Below, piece by piece: positions 1-4,599 of a stretch of DNA of 6,550 bases (positions are counted from its first letter, which is position 1; each line of letters begins with the position of its first letter). The stretch spans positions 1 through 6,550 of the forward strand of contig JAMOTX010000028.1 in assembly GCA_027062145.1 (NCBI GenBank), given 5' to 3'. Made by a program: the position numbers and the translations under genes. The notes under the pieces were generated by a model that did not search any database, was not told the origin of the DNA, and saw only the letters and a list, made by a program, of their open reading frames with translations. Origin of the DNA: Candidatus Altimarinota bacterium (GTDB lineage: Bacteria; Patescibacteriota; Gracilibacteria; BD1-5; UBA6164).

Positions 1-342
1 GCCAATCAAGAAGAATGGAAAAATATGTTTATAAGAATATTACACCCATTTGCTCCTCATTTAGCTGAAGAATTATGGGAAAGAATTTGAAAAACTGAAT
101 CAGTATTCAAATCTAATTGGCCAGAATATAATGAAGCTATGACTATTGATGATACAGTTAAAATAGCAGTTCAAGTATTAGGTAAAGTTAGATGAACTAT
201 TGAAATAAATAAAGATGAAAACAAAGATTCTGTATTAGAAAAAGCTAGAACAAATGAAGATGTAGCTAAATGGTTAGAATGAAAAGATCTTGTAAAAGAA
301 ATTTATGTTCCAGGTAAAATTGTTAATTTAGTTGTAAAATAA
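1..342 (+). CDS. leuS: Leucyl-tRNA synthetase, C-terminal part (partial)
   Basis: This is the last 113 codons of a class I leucyl-tRNA synthetase, which charges tRNA-Leu with leucine in the cytoplasm. The 5' end lies outside the window. The frame opens at base 1 and closes with TAA at 340-342. The visible part is the anticodon-binding helical domain, with the family hallmark HPFAPHLAEELWERIG (residues 16-31 of the fragment), followed by the C-terminal domain carrying VQVLGKVRGTI and ending in a typical VPGKIVNLVVK tail. Three in-frame TGA codons fall on glycine positions, including the family-conserved Gly of KVRG; two other glycines are GGT. TGG encodes the conserved Trp of EELW, so TGA is not Trp here. 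The gene converges on the superoxide reductase gene, and both appear to share the terminator just downstream. Identification is firm. Confidence 0.95.
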
Positions 343-347
343 GCAAT

Positions 348-377
348 AAAAAAAGAACTCATATGAGTTCTTTTTTT
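348..377. terminator. Bidirectional intrinsic terminator between leuS and the SOR gene
   Basis: This is a perfect 30-bp palindrome: seven A, GAACTC, a central ATAT, GAGTTC, seven T. On either strand it gives a stem with a U-tract, so it can end transcription of leuS from the left and of the converging superoxide reductase gene from the right. It starts 5 nt after the leuS stop and ends 1 nt before the SOR stop codon. Confidence 0.85.
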
Positions 378-378
378 A

Positions 379-678
379 TTATATTACAAAATCATCATCC
401 CAAGTACCATGTAAATTACATCTAGATTGTACTTTATAAGTTCCTGATTTTAAGTCATCAATTGGAAAAGTTATTTTTGGTTCATCTTCAGCTTTAAATT
501 CAAAAGTTTTAACTCTTAATAATCAAGCTTTAGTATAAGATAGTAAATCAACTGTTTCAATCAAGTGAACTTCTTGCATAGGATGTTCAATATCTCTACC
601 AATAGTTATTACTATATTATCCCCTTCAATTTGTACTGAAGGTTGGTGTTTTTTTCATTGTTCTGTTAATGAAATCAT
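379..678 (-). CDS. Superoxide reductase, one-iron (neelaredoxin) type
   Basis: This 99-residue cytoplasmic protein should reduce superoxide to hydrogen peroxide at a mononuclear iron without making oxygen, a typical defence of anaerobes. All five expected iron ligands are visible: His11 (KKHQP), His32 and His38 (HPMQEVH), Cys87 and His90 (CNLHGTW). The spacings of 6 between the middle histidines and CxxH at the end match the family. There is no N-terminal desulforedoxin CxxC domain, so it is a one-iron form. It is short compared with the usual 110-130 residues, and the Glu of the EKH motif is Lys9, while the catalytic Lys (Lys10) is kept. Two of six glycines are TGA (Gly8, Gly52). The ATG is the first start after an in-frame TAA; no Shine-Dalgarno is seen. 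It lies downstream of femAB-ruvB but has its own candidate promoter. Confidence 0.9.
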
Positions 679-702
679 ATTTTTTTATTTAATATTTAAA
701 GT

Positions 703-719
703 ATTACCAATATGGTAAT
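703..719. promoter_or_regulatory. Dyad upstream of the SOR gene, candidate operator
   Basis: ATTACC-N5-GGTAAT is a perfect 6-bp inverted repeat with a 5-nt centre. It sits 25 nt before the superoxide reductase ATG and just downstream of a TATAAT box on the minus strand, around the expected transcription start. The position suits a repressor site, possibly redox-responsive. I do not recognise it as the site of a named regulator. A chance dyad in AT-rich DNA is possible. Confidence 0.35.
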
Positions 720-726
720 TATTCTC

Positions 727-732
727 ATTATA
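727..732 (-). promoter_or_regulatory. Candidate -10 box of the SOR gene
   Basis: A perfect TATAAT on the minus strand lies about 50 nt before the superoxide reductase ATG. No good -35 is seen at 16-18 nt; the region there is the T-rich tail of the upstream femAB terminator. The box suggests that the gene is transcribed apart from ruvB-femAB, but it is weak evidence in such AT-rich sequence. Confidence 0.4.
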
Positions 733-746
733 AAATCAAGATATAA

Positions 747-772
747 AAAAAGAAAGTTTTTATTTTCTTTTT
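747..772 (-). terminator. Weak intrinsic terminator overlapping the femAB stop codon
   Basis: On the minus strand, AAAAAGAAA pairs perfectly with TTTCTTTTT across an 8-nt loop, and the right arm runs on into more T. The stem has only one G-C pair, so it is weak. The left arm lies inside the last codons of the FemAB-family gene and its TAA (760-762) is in the loop. Some read-through into the superoxide reductase gene is likely. Confidence 0.45.
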
Positions 773-1659
773 ATTTTTCTTAATAAAGTTATTAATAAAT
801 ACTTTATTTTTTTATTAGTATAAATAAAAGAATTACTTACTTCTCTTACATCTTTAGATAATTTTAATTTAAAATCAGTAACTCAAGCAAGTTCACTATT
901 ATTATCTCATGGAGTTGCAACTCATAAAAAATCATATATTTTACTTCAATAATCTTTTGCTATTTTAATAGCCGTCCATTGTAATAAATATGGTGCCATC
1001 ATGTTTCTGTATTCTTTATTTGAAGTACTAGCTCAATAATAATAAATAGATATTTCTTTATCAAAAATGAAAATTCATCAAGCTATTACTTTTTCTCAAA
1101 CATAAGCAAGTAATAATTCTCCATTTTTAAGACTTTTTAGAAATATTTTATAATAGTCTAAGTTATTTCAATTAAAACTATCCCTAGCTGTTGTTTCTAT
1201 CATTAAATCATAATATATTTTTATATTTTCTTCTGTTTTTTCTACTTTTTTTACTTCAACTCATTTTTTTATAGCAACTTTTATATTATATCTCCCCTTT
1301 GGTTTCATTTTTGCTAAAATTTCTTCTTCTGTTTGTTCTAAATTTATAACTGATGTATAAGGAGTAATGAATTTTTTATAATATCACTCTTTAAAATATT
1401 TTACTTTGATATTATTATTTTTAAAATAATTTAATGTTTCAATCTGAATAAATAAACATTTTTCTTTTTCACAAAGCTTTATCAATTCTTTAACATCTTT
1501 TTCACCTAGATTATTTTCAAGTCATAAAACAAATAATCAAAACTCTCATAATGTTACTTTTCTTTTTTCTATAAAAACATCTCATACCTTAAAAAAGTCT
1601 GAAACTTGTCCAGATTTTTTAAGCATTTTTTGCCATGATTCAGTTTGCCAAATAGACAT
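760..1659 (-). CDS. FemAB/FemX-family peptidyltransferase (peptidoglycan cross-bridge formation)
   Basis: This is a 299-residue member of the FemAB family (FemX, MurM type), cytoplasmic enzymes with two GNAT-like folds that move an amino acid from aminoacyl-tRNA to the side chain of a peptidoglycan precursor. Recognisable segments are the N-terminal SIWQTESWQKMLKKSG, the family signature MKPKGRYNIKVAIKKGV (residues 118-134), and the C-terminal block from GAS (209) through EYRNMMAPYLLQWTAIKIAK to YDFLGV (242-247) and AGVTDFK. The C-terminus is strongly basic. The acceptor and the amino acid cannot be told from sequence. By eye, 15 of 19 glycines are TGA, including a tandem TGA-TGA at Gly194-195. 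The ATG lies 2 nt after the ruvB stop, so the two genes form an operon with likely translational coupling; no Shine-Dalgarno is seen. Confidence 0.9.
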
Positions 1660-1661
1660 TA

Positions 1662-2675
1662 TTAATTTTTAGTTATATGATTAATTCCTGCTCATGATAT
1701 CTTTCTTCACCTAGAAGTTCTTTCAATAAAACCAATTTGTAATAAATATGGTTCAACAACATCTTCTAAAGTAGATTCCTCTTCTCAAATAGCAGAAGCC
1801 AGGGTATTTAGTCCAACAGGACCTGAATTAAATTTATTATATATAGTTTCTAAATATTTCCTATCTAAATAATCAAGTCATAAATTATCTATTCATATAT
1901 CTTTAAATATTTCTTCTAAAACTTTAATATCTGAAACTTTTTTTCAAATAGTATGATAATCTCTAACTATTTTTAATAATCTGTTTGAAATCCTCGGAGT
2001 TCATCTAGATTTTTTAGCTATATTTTTTAAAGTTGCTTCATTTAAGTCTAATTCTAATTTTTTAGTATTATTATGAATTATTAATCATATGTCTTCATTA
2101 CTATAAAAATCTAATTTTAAAACATTACCAAATCTATCTCTAAGCGGTGAAGATAAAGCAGATAGTCTTGTTGTAGCACCTACTAATGTAAAAGGCTTTA
2201 AAGGTAATTTAACACTTTGTGCACCTGTTCATGAACCAACCATTATATCTATTTCAAAATCCTCCATAGCAGTATATAGTATTTCTTCAACTTGAGGTCT
2301 AAGTCTATGTATTTCATCAATAAATAAGACGTCCCCTTCTTCTAAATTTGATAAAATACTTACTAAATCAGATTGTTTATCAATAGCAGGTCAACTTGTA
2401 GATCTAAGAGATACTTCCATCTCAGTAGCAATAATATTTGAAATAGTTGTCTTCCCTAAACCAGGAGGTCAATAAAAAAGAATATGCTCCATAGCTTCTC
2501 ATCTTATTTTAGATGACGCAATAGAAACTGATAAATGTTTTTTTATACTTTCTTGTCATACATAATCTTCTAATTTTAGAGGCCTTAAAATATTAGATAT
2601 TTTTCAAGTATCCTCAGGTTTTTCAGTAGTAGTAACCACTCTTTTATTTTCTTCTTCTTTAGATGATTCGATCAC
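1662..2675 (-). CDS. ruvB: Holliday junction branch migration ATPase RuvB
   Basis: RuvB is the hexameric AAA+ motor that, with RuvA, drives branch migration of Holliday junctions in recombinational repair. The 337-residue product has the normal length. Visible motifs are RPLKLEDYVGQE (31-42), Walker A GPPGLGKT (69-76), Walker B VLFIDEIHRL (116-125), the RuvB hairpin region around GSGTGAQSVKL (147-157), sensor 1 GATTR (166-170), the arginine-finger segment SPLRDRFG (176-183), sensor 2 RGTPRISNRLL (224-234) and the C-terminal winged helix ending in ERTSRGRKI. Fourteen of 24 glycines are TGA, including Gly69 of Walker A. The GTG start gives an N-terminus MIESSKEEENKR, with no ATG in the AT-rich leader just upstream and no Shine-Dalgarno; the start is less sure than the gene. 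It is the first gene of an operon with femAB. Confidence 0.95.
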
Positions 2676-2707
2676 AAAATAAATATTATTAAGTATATTT
2701 TGTATAT

Positions 2708-2735
2708 ATTTTATATATATAATATATATTGTAAA
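2708..2735 (-). promoter_or_regulatory. Candidate promoter of ruvB-femAB
   Basis: On the minus strand a -35-like TTTACA (2730-2735) is followed after 16 nt by TAAAAT (2708-2713); each matches consensus at 5 of 6 positions. Transcription would start near 2700, giving a leader of about 25 nt before the ruvB GTG. The TA-rich surroundings offer other -10-like boxes, so the exact site is uncertain. Confidence 0.45.
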
Positions 2736-2756
2736 GATATTATTATATATTCAATA

Positions 2757-2789
2757 TTGACATTATTCTTATTTTAAAGATAATATAAT
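2757..2789 (+). promoter_or_regulatory. Candidate promoter of the beta-CASP gene
   Basis: A perfect consensus -35 TTGACA (2757-2762) is followed after 16 nt by GATAAT (2779-2784, 5 of 6). A full TATAAT overlaps at 2784-2789 but at a 21-nt spacing. A second TATAAT at 2799-2804 lacks a -35. The expected leader is about 80 nt. It is a sigma-70-type promoter. Confidence 0.6.
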
Positions 2790-2857
2790 AGATAAAGATA
2801 TAATGTAAGTAATATTTTATATATTATTTATGTTATTTCTTTATAAAAAATAAAAAC

Positions 2858-2865
2858 AAAAAGGA
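2858..2865 (+). promoter_or_regulatory. Shine-Dalgarno of the beta-CASP gene
   Basis: AAAAAGGA lies 6 nt before the ATG at 2872, a normal spacing. It is the only clear Shine-Dalgarno in the window: the starts of ruvB, femAB, the SOR gene and clpB are preceded only by A/T-rich sequence. It supports the ATG at 2872, which is also the first start after an in-frame TAA. Confidence 0.65.
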
Positions 2866-2871
2866 TTTAAG

Positions 2872-4500
2872 ATGAAATTACAAGAGCCTGAAATTAAAAT
2901 AATTCCTCTAGGCGGTGTTGAAGATGAAGATGACATAAATTCTTCATTAACTGGTTCTTCTACTTATGTAGAAGTTAAATATCTTGATAAAAATAATGTG
3001 GAACAAACACATAATTTTTTAATTGATGTTGGTATGCTTCAAGGTATTGAAGAAAGTGAAAATATCTATCTTAATAGTAAGTTACATATAAGTCAGATTC
3101 AATTAAAAGCATGTGAAATAAATGATATATTTATTTCACACGCTCATAGTGATCATCTGTTAATAGCTCCACTTTATGTAAAAGAAGGTTTTGAAGGTAA
3201 ATTTCATACACATTCTCATACAAAAAAAGTAGCAAAACATATGTTTGAAGATGCTGTAAAAATTCAAAAAATTAATTTGAATAATCAAAGTAGCTTAAAA
3301 AAAATAAACTATAATTCTCCTGCATTAAAGGATGTGAGAAAAAGTTTAAGTAGATTAAGTAAACGTACGGGTAGAGATGTTAGTCATTTAGAATCTGAAT
3401 TAATTGAAATGTTTGATGATGATTCACATAATTCAATTAGAAAAGATTTATCAGATAGTCATACAACTTATAATGAAGATGATTGTATAAATACAATTAT
3501 TAAGATGAAGGGTTATGGTTATAAAAGATGGCATAAATTAAGTAATAATGCAGAAATAGAATTTAAATTTTATAATGCTGCACATATAAAAGGTTCTGCT
3601 ACTATAGTTTTTAGAATAAAAAATTATAACTCATCTGAATATAAATATATAGGTTTTAGTGGTGATTTAGGTAGGTTTGATCCAGTTATTAAACTTGAAA
3701 AAACTCCTGAAATACCAAAAGAAAAATTAGATTTCTTTATGATTGAATCAACATATGGTGGTAAAGATCATAATGATGTAAAAAGAGCATTAGATATATT
3801 ATTTAAGGAAATAATTAAAGTAATACATAGGAGAGGAAAAATTATTATTCCTACCTTTGCTCTACATAGACTTCCTCAAATGTTAGAATTATTATTTAGC
3901 GCTAGAGATGATAAGTTTCTAATTTCACCTGATACTAAAATAGTTTGTGATAGTCCTCTTGGTAAAAAGCTATTAGCTGATTATATATCAAACAATATAG
4001 AAGGCTATAAACATCTTCATAAGGCAGTATTTGTGGATTGTAACGATAGAGAGAAAATATTATTACAAAAAAAAGTGATAATTCTATCAACAAGTGGAAT
4101 GATGGATGGAGGCCCAATATTTAATTACTTAAATCTACTAGAAGATTCTAAAAACCTATTACTTGCATGTAACTATATGGGAATAGGTACTTTAGGTCAT
4201 AGAATAACAGTGGGAAAAGATAAATTAATTGAATATAGTCAAAAAGGTTCTGAAGAACTTAAAGAAATAAATATAAAAGCAAAAGTCGTAAGAATAAACG
4301 GTTTTTCTGGTCATGCTGATCAAAAAGATTTAAAACATTATATTAAAACTATAAATTTTAATGAAAATGCTGTTTTACTTATAAATCATGGTGTTAAACA
4401 AGGATCTATGATAGCACTAAAAAATGAACTTGAAAGAAAAGATATAGCAGTTGAAACTAATATTCGACTTGCTGAAATTGGACATAAAGTCATTATATAA
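2872..4500 (+). CDS. Beta-CASP metallo-beta-lactamase-fold nuclease (CPSF73/YSH1-like), free of UGA codons
   Basis: This is a 542-residue cytoplasmic protein of the beta-CASP branch of the metallo-beta-lactamase fold, zinc enzymes that mostly cleave RNA. Every catalytic motif is intact: Asp52 (LIDVGMLQG), HxHxDH His90/His92/Asp94/His95, His238 (AAHIKGSA), Asp265 (SGDLGR), beta-CASP motif A Glu292 (IESTYGG), motif B His481 (FSGHAD) and motif C His506 (INHGV). The SGMMDGGP loop (408-415) is also typical. The lactamase half is split by the beta-CASP cap (about 300-470). Residues about 130-200 form an acidic, polar stretch longer than I expect for the family. All 32 glycines are GGN (22 GGT, 7 GGA, 3 GGC), unlike the UGA-rich neighbours, and CGT and CGA arginine codons occur. 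It looks monocistronic, with its own promoter, Shine-Dalgarno and terminator. Family is firm; the substrate is unknown and a DNA target is not excluded. Confidence 0.93.
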   Translation: MKLQEPEIKIIPLGGVEDEDDINSSLTGSSTYVEVKYLDKNNVEQTHNFLIDVGMLQGIEESENIYLNSKLHISQIQLKACEINDIFISHAHSDHLLIAPLYVKEGFEGKFHTHSHTKKVAKHMFEDAVKIQKINLNNQSSLKKINYNSPALKDVRKSLSRLSKRTGRDVSHLESELIEMFDDDSHNSIRKDLSDSHTTYNEDDCINTIIKMKGYGYKRWHKLSNNAEIEFKFYNAAHIKGSATIVFRIKNYNSSEYKYIGFSGDLGRFDPVIKLEKTPEIPKEKLDFFMIESTYGGKDHNDVKRALDILFKEIIKVIHRRGKIIIPTFALHRLPQMLELLFSARDDKFLISPDTKIVCDSPLGKKLLADYISNNIEGYKHLHKAVFVDCNDREKILLQKKVIILSTSGMMDGGPIFNYLNLLEDSKNLLLACNYMGIGTLGHRITVGKDKLIEYSQKGSEELKEINIKAKVVRINGFSGHADQKDLKHYIKTINFNENAVLLINHGVKQGSMIALKNELERKDIAVETNIRLAEIGHKVII

Positions 4501-4503
4501 TTT

Positions 4504-4533
4504 AAAGAGAAGTTTAAAATACTTCTCTTTTTT
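4504..4533 (+). terminator. Intrinsic terminator of the beta-CASP gene
   Basis: A 10-bp perfect stem, AAAGAGAAGT (4504-4513) with ACTTCTCTTT (4521-4530), encloses a 7-nt loop and runs into six T (4528-4533). It starts 3 nt after the stop codon. It separates this gene from clpB, whose -35 box begins 3 nt further on. Confidence 0.88.
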
Positions 4534-4535
4534 AT

Positions 4536-4563
4536 TTGACTTTATTTAACTGGCACATATAAT
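4536..4563 (+). promoter_or_regulatory. clpB promoter, sigma-70 type
   Basis: TTGACT (4536-4541, 5 of 6) and a perfect TATAAT (4558-4563) are separated by 16 nt. Transcription should start near 4570, giving a leader of about 30 nt before the clpB ATG. The -10 box lies inside the CIRCE-like dyad. Confidence 0.75.
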
Positions 4564-4576
4564 TATCTTGTGCTAA
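4550..4576. promoter_or_regulatory. CIRCE-like operator (probable HrcA site) over the clpB -10 box
   Basis: The dyad has the exact architecture of CIRCE (TTAGCACTC-N9-GAGTGCTAA). Its left arm is CTGGCACAT and its right arm TTGTGCTAA, with 9 nt between; GCAC and GTGC are 13 nt apart as in the consensus. The left arm matches at 5 of 9 positions and the right at 7 of 9. CIRCE is the target of the heat-shock repressor HrcA and is known upstream of clpB in some bacteria, for example mycoplasmas. Bound repressor would cover the -10 box. The degenerate left arm leaves some doubt. Confidence 0.6.
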
Positions 4577-4599
4577 TTTAATTCTTAACTAAATAAATT

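Larger units (their letters stand above)
2676..2871. other. Divergent AT-rich intergenic region between ruvB and the beta-CASP gene
   Basis: The part nearest ruvB (about 2700-2750) is almost pure alternating TA. The region holds back-to-back promoters for ruvB (minus) and the beta-CASP gene (plus), then a leader of about 80 nt before the beta-CASP ATG. An 8-codon reading frame including its stop (2830-2853) lies in this leader, but I see no support for its use. No RNA structure or repeat beyond the TA tract is evident. Confidence 0.6.

Noticed and set aside
379..2675. Decayed pseudogenes full of stop codons
   Set aside because: Every internal stop is TGA at a glycine position; read with table 25 the three genes are full length, with intact motifs.
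2700..2750. Alternating TA tract as a possible replication origin or recombination site
   Set aside because: No DnaA-box cluster, iterons or flanking repeats are visible; such tracts are common in AT-rich promoters.
2830..2853. Short upstream reading frame of 8 codons including its stop in the beta-CASP leader
   Set aside because: It has no Shine-Dalgarno and is expected by chance in AT-rich sequence; no sign of a leader-peptide role.
3935..4117. Minus-strand 60-codon open frame
   Set aside because: It is antisense to a conserved part of the beta-CASP gene and lacks a start signal.
2676..4533. Insertion sequence or integron-like unit carrying the beta-CASP gene
   Set aside because: I found no terminal inverted repeats, target duplication, transposase or integrase at either edge; transfer is inferred from codon use only.
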